A program made the translations under genes and the position numbers. The notes under the pieces were generated by a model that was given only the letters and a program-made list of their open reading frames with translations, did not search any database and was not told the origin of the DNA. DNA of 64,000 bases from Rhizoclosmatium globosum (lineage: Eukaryota > Chytridiomycota > Chytridiomycetes > Chytridiales > Chytriomycetaceae): positions 62,001 through 126,000 of the forward strand of contig MCGO01000082.1 of NCBI GenBank assembly GCA_002104985.1, read 5' to 3'. Below, piece after piece: positions 25,478 to 36,900 of this stretch (positions are counted from its first letter, which is position 1; each line of letters begins with the position of its first letter).

Positions 25478-28400
25478 ACGCTAAGCTTGTCCCGTCAAAT
25501 ACAGCGATTTCGGGGGACAACCCGCACGAAGGGCACTGGCCAGTTGTTATATCTTGAAGTTTGCGAAAAGAAAACCAAGCCTTTATGCAAAGATGTTCAG
25601 TTTTTACACAGTTGATAATCGTACTTACTGCTATGAATGTAGTCGCACACGGGAAAGGCTCCACTGATCCTGAGTCGATGTAATACTGAGAAACAATAGC
25701 GGCAAATCCACTAAAGGTAGCTGGCAATTTCGCAACAAAAAGTGTGTAGTGGTCCAAAAGTCGATGTTCAAAAAGAATCTTATTTGACCAATTAAAGACA
25801 CCGAATTCGCTGAGGTCGGGGCCAATATAAGGCTTAAAAGTAAGTCAGCACGGATATGATATTGGATATTCATTACGAGATAGTGGCGATTTAGGCGAGA
25901 TTTCAGGCACTCCTGACAGACTTGAACCTCCAATTCTTTTTCTTCTGCATGAAATGCTCTCATTAAAACGCATTTGATTGTCTTGACTTCCTTATTTGGA
26001 TTGAAATGCGTTTTGCAAGTTTTACAGCGGGAGGATTCTTCGAGCAAAAACTTCGCTGGGATGGGTGTATTTGGCCTCGAAGATAACTCGACTTTATCAC
26101 ATAGAAATGAAGGAGGTCCAGTGCGCTTATAAGATATTGAATCTTGTCGCAGGGACGTAATGCGGCTTGTGGAAACTCGGCCTTCTAAATATTCAATAAA
26201 ATACCACAAAACAGTAAATCCCATTACCTGCTGAACGAAGAATGGGCCCAGCTCCGGCGTATTGTTTCTTCAAGGACTCAATATGCGCACAGGACAGCTG
26301 GTTCCTCTTGTTCTAAACCAAGACAAATTTCAAAGCCATCCAGCAATCTTTGTACCTTACCTTACAGCTATAACAAGACAGAAAGTACTCGTTTGATTGA
26401 CTTGCATCTTCTTCCATAATAACAACTCCACGTCCAGACGTGCTCAAGACTGAGATTTCGACGGCACCTAAGCCGTCATCAAATATCGGAATATTTGCAG
26501 TTTCATCTATTAAAATTGCGTAAGTAGGTGTGTATTGTATGAGAAGTCGGTACCTTGTGAAAGAGGTTCAGTGGAGCTTTCGACCAGCCATGAATGTAGC
26601 GCTCGAGCATGTACACAGTTCAACGCCGAACAGCTACAGAAATATAATGTACTTTCGTTTGCGTCCTTTGATGTTGTGAGGTGATGCCAATTGGTGATCT
26701 TTGTGCAGCTGGTTATATGACGTCTGAAGGAAACTATCAATACCTTAAATCCACGTTCGATTTGAGCCTCTCCAACGTCCTCATTCTCGTTCTCATTCTC
26801 ATTCTCATTCTCATTTTCGTTCTCCTTCCCGTTCTCATTTTCGTTCTCCTTCTCCTTCTCGTTTTCGTTCTCGTTCTCGTTCTTGTCTCCACCCCCTTGT
26901 TGGCATGCAGGCGCTCTCGAAAGTGAAGCAGTATCACAATTTGTGCACCAGTTGAGATGTCCATCCTGTCTTCCACACCACGCGTGCATGGGCACCAAAC
27001 AACCAGGACAGAAGTGAGATGCTCCTGACGTAGGATCCTCGAGATTACAGTAATTTCCACATTTTTTTGGCACTGCCATGGTAGCTTGATGTCGATATTC
27101 GAACATGATGTGTCTTGGTGTTTGAAGGCTGTCTGGTTCATTCATTAACTTCAAGTCTTGATTTGTGGAAACCTCGGAAAGCCACGCAATTACTTCGCTG
27201 TCAAGGCAAACAGGTTTGTACAGCAGACGCGAAAAGTATTCAGCAGGGAATACCCTTTTGTTGACGTGAATTCGGTAAAAGCCTCTTGACCCCGCAAGGC
27301 AGTAATAAGCTGGCAAGTATGACGGATTGATTGTACATAATTCTTTGACTTCCTCCAGTGACATAGCAACCTGGGCGTCTGAATCGCCAGGCTCATATGT
27401 AGAACCAAGTCGGATTCGAGCGGTTTCAAGTGGATCCATCTGTAGAGAGTGACACGATAATGCCCAACGCTGTAAATGCAAATTCGCTTTCCATGAGAGT
27501 TTCACTGCACAGTCCAGAACACACTCAATAAATTGAGTTGTCGTCAACGGGTTTGATCCATTCATCACAAACGAGTAAGCGGCTCTGAGCCACGGATGCA
27601 TTTTAGCAAGTGAGAGCAAGTCGTGCTCAAAGATTTCCTCTGGATTTGCAGTAGGATTTACAGTCAGGCTTTTGATTCGATTGATGACTTCAGTCGGAAC
27701 ATTAAGAGAAGCCATCTGTTCCAAATCTGCTCGAAAAGACAGTTGAATTGTTTCGTTGACATCTGCATCGCGTCTGATTAACATTGAGTGAAACAGATGA
27801 ATGTTGTTACCGATGTTATCAATTACTGAGTCCGATTCAAATGGTACATCACCACGCAACTGAGATATCTGATCGCGGAAGTCTTCAAATATGATATGGC
27901 GATGTTCGGCATCCAGCAAAACGTTTTGTGTAGTTTCAAATCCCCGGAGAACCACATCATCACACATTTCCACCGCGCCCAAAAGGGAAGAAGCTGTTAA
28001 CAATATCATAAGATACATGTCAGAATATTTGTGATGAAGTTTCACCTAAAGCGCGAAATATTTGTCGATGGACTTGCCCATTAATGCCAGTATGTTTGTT
28101 TAAGAAACTCTCTTCCCTATTGAACAACTCCCTGAAGTCCTTGATTTTGCCTCCATTCTTCCACTCTTCCAAACATTCAAAATACACGGTAGCAAAGGTT
28201 TCTTCCTCCATGAATGATTCTACAACAGCATTTTGATATACAACAGAGAATATTTCGTGTTTTTCCGCCAGTCGTTTCACTAAACGAACTTTTTCAAGTA
28301 CAATTCTTTGTGCCTTTATGTCCGCGTCAGTCCTATTATGAGTTAGTTGAATGTTAACGTTGGATGAATGTCATACATATGTTTGACAGGTTGAGTCTTT

Positions 28401-28531
28401 CGTCGTTTCGCTGGTTTGTGAGCGTTCACCTGTCTATTATTTGCTCGTCTTTTACCAGCTGTACTAGTAGTCTGTTCTTGCGTGTTCGCAACTCGCGAAT
28501 TCGACTCGACCCGCCGAGTTGTTGGGGCCAT

Positions 28532-28884
28532 TGTTTCAGGATAAAGAAAAAGAACAATAACCAATAAAATTGATCAGAATACTTTATTTAAACTAAGCAT
28601 GCAATTTAGCAGTTTCAGGTTATATTTCTTCTTGCACACTGCCTCTGACTGTGGCTATGTTGTTTTATCACCTTCTCCACCTTGCTCTATTCAATGAAGT
28701 GGCTTCCTGCTATCTCTACAGATTGTAAAGATAGTTTCAAGTTCTCCATGCCATGCATAGGGAGGTTTGGTGCATCGTTTCGGTTTTCACTACTTTGGAG
28801 GAAAAGGAGAAGAGGGTTATCTTCGATTTCGAAGATAAATTTTTCTTCGATTTCGAAGATTTCTTATTTCGGTTATACCTAAAA
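28532..28884. other. Spacer between KDZ gene and TIR element
   Basis: No gene is seen. It contains a short tandem of TTCGATTTCGAAGAT near 28825-28860, itself partly palindromic (ATTTCGAAGAT), and it ends in the 9-bp target duplication TACCTAAAA at 28876-28884. Confidence 0.5.
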
Positions 28885-28999
28885 GGAAGAATCTATTTGA
28901 CACCCCCCCCTGTCGCCCTTATTCAACAGCCCCCCCTGCCAAATAAGCTCAACAACCCCCCCTCCCAAATAGACTACAGGTGCTATTCAATGCCCCCCC
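28885..28999. repeat. Left terminal inverted repeat
   Basis: About 115 bp with C-runs of 8, 7, 7 and 7 separated by short A/T-rich spacers such as CAAATAAG and CAAATAGACTACAGG. It matches the reverse complement of 29826-29939 with about three substitutions. Confidence 0.85.
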
Positions 29000-29825
29000 T
29001 GTGATATATTATGGCAACCTACTAAAGCAAGTTCTGGTACTTCTGGTTCTAGTCCTGCTGTGTTACGAACTGAAAGCAGATGGAATGGTTGATCCCTTGC
29101 AACGCCGGCAACAGTAGCGGTTGCAGTTAACATCAAAGATTTTATTACGCTTTCAATTACGTTTATTGGGTGTATATAAAGCGCACAATTATCACCGGGA
29201 TTGCAGTATTAAATATGCCTTACTTTTTTCCTCACTTACCTTTAACACACTGCCTAAATTGAAAATTGAAATACAATGCGATCAAGTTAAATGCACATTT
29301 CTCGTAGTGCTGAGCAAAAGTGGTTTGTTGCTGGTTGACAGTTGACAATTTCCGAGACTGAGCTGCGAAAGAGCCACGTATTCAGTTAAAATCAGCGTAT
29401 TTGAACAGGACGGAACTACAGAATCCGTATGAAGCTGTTTTGATTACCTATGTGTTAACGGTTAGGATGTTGAGTAGTTAAATGAGAGGGAGGCTAAGAT
29501 GCCTTTGATGCAGACAAGAAGTTTATTTTAATGAGATAATGCCAGGGAAGAAGTCTCCTGGGTACGGCAGCTGTTGGGTCGTTAGAAGGTGGGTATTGCG
29601 ACTCAATCACTGCCGTATCCACATTGCCCATTATGAATACCTTAAAAAGTTAACCATAAATGAGGAATTAAAGTGTTCCCTTCTAGCCACAGACTCCGCT
29701 GTCGCCGTCGCCAACACAGACAGACGAGCAATGCCACTGTTCAACCTGATCGAGAAGATCCAGAGCTAAACATAGCAGCGTCTTTGTAATGCACTATATG
29801 TATAGAGGGGGGGGGGGGGGGGGGG

Positions 29826-29939
29826 GGGGGGGCATCAAATAGTACCTGTAGTCTATTTGGGAGGGGGGTTGTTGAGCTTATTTGGCAGGGGGGGCTGTTG
29901 AATAAGGGCGACAGGGGGGGGTGTCAAATAGATTCTTCC
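29826..29939. repeat. Right terminal inverted repeat
   Basis: Reverse complement of the left repeat, ending AGATTCTTCC at 29939. Its inner edge merges with the long G-run at 29806-29832, which is longer than the seven C at the left inner edge. Confidence 0.85.
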
Positions 29940-30006
29940 TACCTAAAAAGGTGGTTTCACCCTCTGTTTCATTTGGAAAGGAAATCCTTGGAAATCCGAT
30001 TTCCAA

Positions 30007-30860
30007 ATGACCGCAGAATCTGTGTTGGCGACAGTTGAGGCGGAGATACGGTCTGCCATCGCTTCTTTATCGACAGACGCAGCCGTTCGAATTGCTGCTG
30101 TAATCGCTGGGCTTGGACCTCTGACTGTACATCTGTTTGATGAACCAATGTCAAACGATGTGGCCGTTCTGATTCAAGACTGTTTCAGAACTGAGCCATT
30201 AGGTCAATCGGTTGGAAAGACTGAAGAGTCGGAGAGAGAAGGGTTTAGCGGCTTGGTTTCGTTTTTGACGTTTGTAAACTCAACCCTTTCCTTCCATCCA
30301 CTTATTTCATAAACAGTGAATCTGCTCGATCGCAAAGGTCTTTGAAAAAGCAGACGTCAGTGGTTGTGAAAGCTGGCGATAAGATTGTTGCCTTGTCGGT
30401 ATCGTGTCCAAGAAACGAGCTATTTGAATATTACAAACACGACGAAAACGAAGTGTTGACTCCAAAAGAACGTGTGGAACGATCGTTTCGTCTTTTGAAT
30501 AACCTTGGAGTCCCGGAGCTGGATAAGCGTGGCCTCCCTTTCGATAATGCATTGGAAATCGTGTTTGGTGTGGTTCATCCTGACTTTCGTGGACCTTTGC
30601 GAGGAGATACTTTTGGAAGTCGGTTGGATTTTAAAGTGTTTTCGATATTTCAACGTTTGACGTTCCTTGTTGAAGAACTTGCTCGTGAAAGTGGATACAC
30701 TTCACTATTTTCTCATTCTCATGATGGATCTGCGATGCGGAGGGCTGAATGCGGGTGGGAGGAAATCGTCTCAATTCCGTTCGCTGAATATCCCAAGAAC
30801 GTTGCTGTCTCCCCGGTCGCAGGTCGAAGCCACAAGTTTATGTACAAGCGATTAAAATAA
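30007..30860 (+). CDS. Unknown protein, possible GNAT-fold acetyltransferase
   Basis: Two exons (30007-30269 and 30317-30860) give 268 residues, in frame. The N-terminal third is helical and Ala/Val-rich. The second exon has FGVVHPDFRGPLRGDTFGSRL followed by a helix and ARESGYTSLFSHSHD. This recalls the acetyl-CoA region of GNAT enzymes (hydrophobic strand, HPDFRG, helix), but the R/Q-x-x-G-x-G signature is not intact. The call is therefore weak. The start lies only 58 bp from the right target duplication of the TIR element, so that element occupies its promoter region. The stop is 67 bp before the proposed start of the F-box/ankyrin gene. Confidence 0.5.
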
Positions 30861-30927
30861 AATGTTTGGATTTGAAACAGGTGTTGGGTTTTTTTCAAGG
30901 GGGGTTTCAGAAGTGTTTTGCAAAAGG

Positions 30928-31731
30928 ATGGAGGTGCTTCCAACTGAGACTTTGCATCACATTGTCTCATTTTTGGATCCCCATACCGCCATGAAGATGC
31001 AACACATTGGCAGACGGTTTTCGTTCATTGCCTTTGACAAACACTTTGCCATCGCCCATATACAACGCTGCGCCACTCACATTGATCAAGATGACATCCG
31101 GCTTTCAATCCTCAACAGAAATTACATTGTTGGATTCATTATATGCTATGGATTTACGAAATCGGTGGAGAAACTGGGATCGATGATGATGATTCCACTC
31201 AAGATAGCACTGGAACATCCGTTCTTTGACCCTTCCAGCGACGACAACAGTTTGATAAAACATGCAGCGTATAGTAACAATGTCTCTTTGACGAAGTTGC
31301 TTCTCACAAATCCTCGCATTGATCCTGGGGCTGATGAAAACTATTGCATTCGACAAGCTTCTCGTCTTGGTCATTCTGAAATTGTAGCTCTGCTTCTTCA
31401 ATCGGACAAAGTGGATCCTGCTGCACAAGATAACTACAGTATTCGCCTTGCTTGTCACAAGGGGCATACCTTCATTGTGAAATTGTTGTTGGATTCAGGA
31501 AAAGTCGACCCGTCTGCGAATCAAGACTGGGCTTTGAGGACGTCAAGCTATCAAGGATTCAAAGACATTGTAGCTTTGTTATTATCATCCGGTAGAGTAA
31601 ATCCGGCAGCTCAAGTAGAACCGTCGAGACCTGGAGTATTCCTAAATCAAGACGAAAGTACCAATCTGAGTTGCTTTGACGGGGTTATAGTGTTTATTCA
31701 AAGATTATTTAGAGGAAAGAATCAGATATAG
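30928..31731 (+). CDS. F-box and ankyrin-repeat protein
   Basis: One exon of 267 residues from MEVLPTETLHHIVSF. The frame also has an ATG at 30862, but that lies 1 bp past the preceding stop and would leave no room for transcript ends. Residues 1-45 (LPTETLHHIVSFLDPHTAMKM) form an F-box-like domain. At least four ankyrin-like repeats follow, of the divergent fungal type with the core NYCIRQASRLGHSEIVALLLQ, NYSIRLACHKGHTFIVKLLL and DWALRTSSYQGFKDIVALLL, each followed by DP-A-. Such proteins are expanded in chytrids and are likely SCF ubiquitin-ligase adaptors. The substrate is unknown. Confidence 0.8.
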   Translation: MEVLPTETLHHIVSFLDPHTAMKMQHIGRRFSFIAFDKHFAIAHIQRCATHIDQDDIRLSILNRNYIVGFIICYGFTKSVEKLGSMMMIPLKIALEHPFFDPSSDDNSLIKHAAYSNNVSLTKLLLTNPRIDPGADENYCIRQASRLGHSEIVALLLQSDKVDPAAQDNYSIRLACHKGHTFIVKLLLDSGKVDPSANQDWALRTSSYQGFKDIVALLLSSGRVNPAAQVEPSRPGVFLNQDESTNLSCFDGVIVFIQRLFRGKNQI

Positions 31732-31799
31732 GAATAAATTTGAATCATAAAAAATCTGACAATTTCAAGACCCACTCGCTCCGCTCTTTGTCTTCGCAG

Positions 31800-33826
31800 A
31801 TGGGAACCGCAGGAAGCAAACCTGATTACGAAGCCAAACCGATCGGCATCAACCCCCAGCGACGATGCCGTGATGTCGCCTTTTTGATCCTGTTGCTTGT
31901 GTATTGGTGTGGGATGTGGATTGTAGCGAACACAGCAATCACGTATGGAAGCCCAGGACTTCTATTGTAAGTTGAATAATCTTAAAAGTTACTAGGTATG
32001 CTGATCGTCATACTACAACAGACTTCCGATTGATTATTATGGAAACCGATGCGGAACTCCAGTGACTTATAATGGAGTCAGTTTAGCGGATAAACCTTAC
32101 TTGTATTATTTGAACCCATCTTCGCCAACGCTGTTCAAATCTGTGTGTGTTACTTCATGTCCATCCACCACCACCGCTCAATCAGATCAATATTACATAT
32201 GTGACTACGGAATAAATCCATACGCTAGCGGAGCAGATGCGGCTGCACTGGCGGCTTCGTTCCAGTGCGCTTCGCCCATTCTTAAATCCTCCTCGAGCCT
32301 TGGACGTTGCTTGCCTTCAGACCCATCTGTCACAAACTTTGCTGCTGGTTCGTTGAACAGTAATACTGTGCAGACTATTATACAGGACGTTGAGAATTGC
32401 TGGCCGTTCTACATTGCTGCGCTTTTTGTTTCTCTCATTTTATCGTTCCTGTGGGCATACTTGTTGAAGGCCTTTGCAAAACCCATGGTTTGGACCACAG
32501 TTATTCTTGTAAACATTTTCTTTGGAGGAATGAGCGCGTTTTGCTATTATTTTTGGCAGAAACAGTATGATTTGTACGCCAATTCCACAGTTGCAGGCCA
32601 TGATGCCCAGCCAATATATTGGGAGTGGCAAACTGCAAGAGCTGGAACATTCATATTCTTGGTTTTGTTTATAATCTGCGTTCTGTTGACCATATTTATG
32701 ATCAACAAGATTCGAATTGCCTGTGAAGTCTTGAAAGAAACTTCAAACGCAATTGGGAAGATGCCAATTATCAGTTAAGTTTTATAATTTACGGGATATT
32801 CAGACACTAATATTTAATAGTCTTTTTCCCGGTGTTGGTTTGGATTGCGGGCCTGATTTTGTTCGTTTACTTCATCTACATCCTCTTAGACCTGGCCAGC
32901 ATCAACAATTCCATCACTTTGAGTGCATTTAACATTCCACTGACGCAGCAGCAAGTTTATTACCTGATCATTTATCATTTGTTCGGATTCTTCTGGATGT
33001 ATAACTTTTTCCAAGGATTCAATCAAGTAACTCTCGCTGGAAGTTTTGGAGCATATTATTGGACGCTGAACAAAAGCCAAATGGAAAAACATCCAGTTCG
33101 AAGTGCCATGTGGCGCACTGCGCGATATCATCTTGGTTCTATTGCTTTGGGTGGTTTCCTCATCGCCATTGTACAAACTCTGCGATGTGTTTTCTTGCTA
33201 TTGAAAAGGATGGCCAAAAAAAGCAACCTCAGATTCTTGATTCCGTTGATAAATTGCTGTCAATGTTACTTACGATGGTTAGAGTCGATCGTGAAGTGGA
33301 TCAACAAAAACGGATATATTATTGTTGCTCTTAACGGTACGGCATTTTGCAAATCCTGTTCAACGGCCATGGGTCTGCTTTTTAGAAACGCGTTAAAACT
33401 AGTTGCTGTCGACTTGGTCAGTGATCTAATTATCTTCTTGTCCAAGCTGTGCATTACTGGATCTGTGGTCCTCATATTCTACTTTTTCATAAACTGGCAA
33501 AAGACCCTCATCCAAATTCAGTTCATTTACGTGCCATTAATCTGCATCGGTATAATTGCCCTATTTGTATCGAGCAGTTTCATGGGAGTATATGAAATGG
33601 GAGTTGATACCATCTTTTTGTCCTTTTGTGAGGATTCCGAGAGAAATGATGGATCTCCTCAACGACCATACTACATGACTGATGCACTCAAGAATATCAT
33701 GCATGTTTCCAACAAGATGAGGGTAGGTGAATTTACATTGAATAATAGTCATTAATTGGCCAATAGGAGGAAGATGCCATGAAACGATCAAAGCGTGTAG
33801 AGCCCATGAAAATTGAAGAGTACTAA
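31800..33826 (+). CDS. Choline-transporter-like protein (CTL/SLC44 family)
   Basis: Four exons (31800-31966, 32022-32773, 32821-33722, 33767-33826) encode 626 residues. The N-terminus has RRCRDVAFLILLLVYWCGMW, the first membrane segment of CTL proteins, followed by the extracellular loop DYYGNRCG and Cys-rich LFKSVCVTSCPS. Several further membrane segments follow (FYIAALFVSLILSFLWAYLL, TFIFLVLFIICVLLTIF, VLVWIAGLILFVYFIYIL). The C-terminal half has the CTL core GFFWMYNFFQGFNQVTLAGSFGAYYW and SIALGGFLIAIVQTLR, then NAYIIVALNGTAFC-like IIVALNGTAFCKS. The family transports choline or ethanolamine at plasma or organelle membranes. The tail is charged (KRSKRVEPMKIEEY). Confidence 0.93.
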
Positions 33827-33900
33827 ATAATTCTTGCCCTTTCTTTCCTCTGTTTTATTAATAAGTCTTGGAATAAACCTATTTCCACCCTCCAAAAAAG

Positions 33901-36900
33901 ATGCTTTCAAACGCATCCAACGTGAAAAGCACAGCGAAACAAATGGCACCGCCTCCAGTAACCGAAGTCGTTGTTGATGAATTAGGCGATGGATGCGCAG
34001 CTTCGTTCTTTGAGGAGAAGTCCGAGGTTCTTGGTCTCATCAACCGAATCGCCACTCTGACGCTCCAGCCCGGAGAACTGACGCCCGAGGAAAAGCGAAT
34101 TCTCTCTGAGGGCCGATGGTCCCGGCTGCCTCTCATCTTTGAACGGTATCAAGAGCAACCCGGACTGCTTGACCCACACCTCGAAGGTACTAAATACCTT
34201 GCACTCGTTGACATGGGTTTAATACGTGTGTACAGAGCTTGTTCATGCTGCTGCCGAACCACTTCGAACTGCGATGGATAACGTGACTGGCCATATTGAC
34301 GGTCTTGATGCCCTCTTCAACCTCCTCTATGTCCTCTGCAAAGTCCGTGGCTACAAAACTGTCGTCAGATTCCTAACACATGAAGCAAAAGACCTTGAAC
34401 CAACTCTAGCTCAGCTGCGGTCCACTCCCGCCACTCCTCAATACTGGCCAACGCGTTACATTCTGTTGCTGTGGCTCTCGTTGATTGTCATGACTCCATT
34501 CGATCTCGCCACAATTGATTCGTCGCTCGATATTAGAGTACAATCTTCTGGACAGCAGTTGGGTCTAGTCGACACGTTGGTTATGCAGGGAAAACAGTTT
34601 TTGTCATCCACGGGAAAGGAATATGAAGGTGCTGCGATATTGCTTACGCGTTTGCTTACAAGGTACACGGCCCATAGAAGTTAATGGAAACAGAGATATT
34701 AACTATGTGACTGCAGACGCGATACCGTGGAAACCCACTTGACCCCATTCCTAAATTGGTGTATTGAGGAAGCTCTCAGAGTTCATTCTGAGGCACTTCC
34801 AATGAATGTATTCCTTCTGCGAGGAATATTATATGCACTCTGTACACTATATAAGCTGGGTCCTCGTCATCTCCTACTTCCCACTCTCAGCAAAATTATT
34901 CCATTAAGCAACACTCTTGCGGAAGGGTCGATTGCAACTACAAACTCTTTGATCCGAAAGCTGATTGTGAAGTTGACTCAACGTATTGGTCTCTGCTTTT
35001 TAAAACCAAAATTAGCCAAGTGGAGATACCAGAGAGGTTTGGCTGCATTCAATTGACATTGGTATCTAATATTTGCCCTGCTTCAGGAAGTCGATCATTG
35101 GCAGCGAACCTTGGAAGAGGACCGGCGATAGTCGCTCAAGGCGGAATTGGAGGAGATGATATGGACGATGACGACGAAATCCCTGAAGAGACGGAAGAAA
35201 TTATTCAAATGATGCTCAATGGTCTTCGCGATAAAGATACTATCGTGCGTTGGTCCGCAGCAAAAGGTGTTGGCAGAATTTCAGCACGTCTGCCACAAGA
35301 GTTTGCTACAGAAATTGTTGCGTCTGTTATTGCCCTCTTTGACGAGGATACGTTGCCACCTGTTGCTGGATCAACTACGCCGAATTTAGCGGCTGTTTCA
35401 GACTCTACTTGGCATGGCGCTTGTCTTGCTGTTGCTGAATTGGCGAGACGTGGACTATTGATGCCTGAATGGCTTGAAAAAGTAGTCCCGTGGATTTCGT
35501 TGGTGAGTATTAATGATTCGGTTATCTGCTCTGTTCATTAAGTTTTTTATGTCTAGGCTCTGCTATTTGATATGAAGCGAGGCTCACATTCCATTGGTGC
35601 ACATGTTCGTGACGCGGGTAATTACGTGTGTTGGTCTTTCTTCCGTGCGTATGATCCGGCGCTTTTGTTGCCACATATTTCAACTTTGTCGAAACGTTTG
35701 ATTGTTTCTGCGACTCTGGACCGTGAGGTCAATGTTCGAAGGGCAGCGTCGGCTGCTTTCCAAGAGGGAGTGGGACGATTGGGAGGATCTGGGGAGTTTG
35801 GAGCTGTACCGAATGGAATCGATATTGTTACTATTGCAGACTATTTTAGCGTGGGAAATAGAGTCTCTTCAGTGTTGGAGGTGGCTGTTTCCTTAGCCAA
35901 GTGAGTAATTATGTCATTGAATGTGACTTGCTCAACCCAAAACAGCTATGGCGATTATCGTACTGATATTATCACTCATATCGCGCAAGTTATGACATCT
36001 CACTGGGACAAAGCTATTCGGATCTTGGCCTCACAAGCATTGTACAAATTAACGTTTATTGATTTGGACTTTGTTTTGAACTCGGTGTTACCAGACTTGG
36101 TGAGTCTGCGTAATTAATCAGACAAGGTCTCACATTCAATTTTCCAAAGATTCCAAGAGCAAATTCCTTTGACCTGGTTGTGAGACACGGTGCTTGCCTT
36201 GCGTTGGGAGAGATTTGCCTCGCGTGGTCCCAAATTCGAAATGGAAGTCCACGACAAGATATTTCTGACAAAGAACTTACGCCGATCTGGTGGACAAAGG
36301 ACGAGGAAGAAAAAATCGTCAAAGTACGTGATGAGTGTGGTGTAGATGAAAAAAATGCTAACTCGAAACCAGCCAATTACCAACATTATCCCAACATACC
36401 CACAAACTTTACTTGACACATTTGGGAGCGATTTGACTCGCATTTCACTGTGCCATCTCATTGCTTGCTTATCGGATGCGAATTGGCCATCTCAATACCG
36501 CGTTGAATATGGTATCAACCAAACCGTCACATACGATCCGTTTTTAGTTTCATGGTGGTCTCTTGTACACTCCACGCTTGAAAACCGCGACGAATCCGTC
36601 CAAATCGTTGCAGCAAAGGCTATGGCTTCATTGTCCAACTACTGCTGGCCACTTACGCTCCCCACTCAAACAAACACACAAACTTTAATTGACACAGCGC
36701 GCAATTCAGCGTTGTTAAAGGACATGGTTGATACCATTTGTGCGAAAACCAAATTCGTAAAGAACCCTGCTCCTACAACCCGCATTTACGATCGTTTCGC
36801 ATCTACTACTGCGAAGGCACAGCAGGGTGGAAACCAAATGGTGGATCGGTTTCCTAGACGAGGGTATGCTTTGGCGGCTGGAATGGTTTCCAAGTGTGTT

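Larger units (their letters stand above)
22966..28531 (-). mobile_element. KDZ-type transposase gene (HMGXB3-like), interrupted by a nested insert
   Basis: Exons read from 28531 down. The N-terminus is basic (MAPTTRRVESN...KPAKRRK). Next is a helical region with NGGKIKDFRELFN, then a PHD-like cluster CGNYCNLEDPTSGASHFCPGC...HAWC...WCTNC. A run of repeated Asn-Glu follows (about 26770-26890). Two SWIM-like motifs come next: FCSCSALNCVHA near 26600 and FLSCYSCKNKRNQLSCAH near 26300. A Cys cluster (CKTCKTHFNPNKE...VCQEC) follows at about 26000. The stretch CPSCGLSPEIAVFDGTSLAYR at 25460-25540 is cut by an insert. Beyond it, at 23732-22966, the catalytic half has DFACGLASYC, FLVDKFHASNHKAC and NSNVAEHLNSGLRKL, supplying the D-D-E acidic residues of this transposase fold. 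The gene is probably a relic or host-retained copy. Several exon borders are approximate. Confidence 0.7.
28885..29939. mobile_element. Non-autonomous TIR transposon, Mutator-like (9-bp target duplication)
   Basis: A 1055-bp element is bounded by nearly identical inverted repeats of about 115 bp. The left repeat runs from 28885 (GGAAGAATCTATTTGACAC) to about 28999 and the right from about 29826 to 29939. The repeats differ at only a few positions plus C/G-run length. They contain four runs of seven or more C (left) or G (right), one expanded to about 28 G at 29806-29832. The duplication TACCTAAAA flanks both sides (28876-28884 and 29940-29948). Long TIRs with a 9-bp duplication are typical of Mutator-like elements. 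The core codes for nothing recognisable, so a transposase must act in trans. Confidence 0.85.

Noticed and set aside
30007..30860. Firm acetyltransferase call
   Set aside because: The acetyl-CoA loop signature is broken, so only a possible fold is stated.
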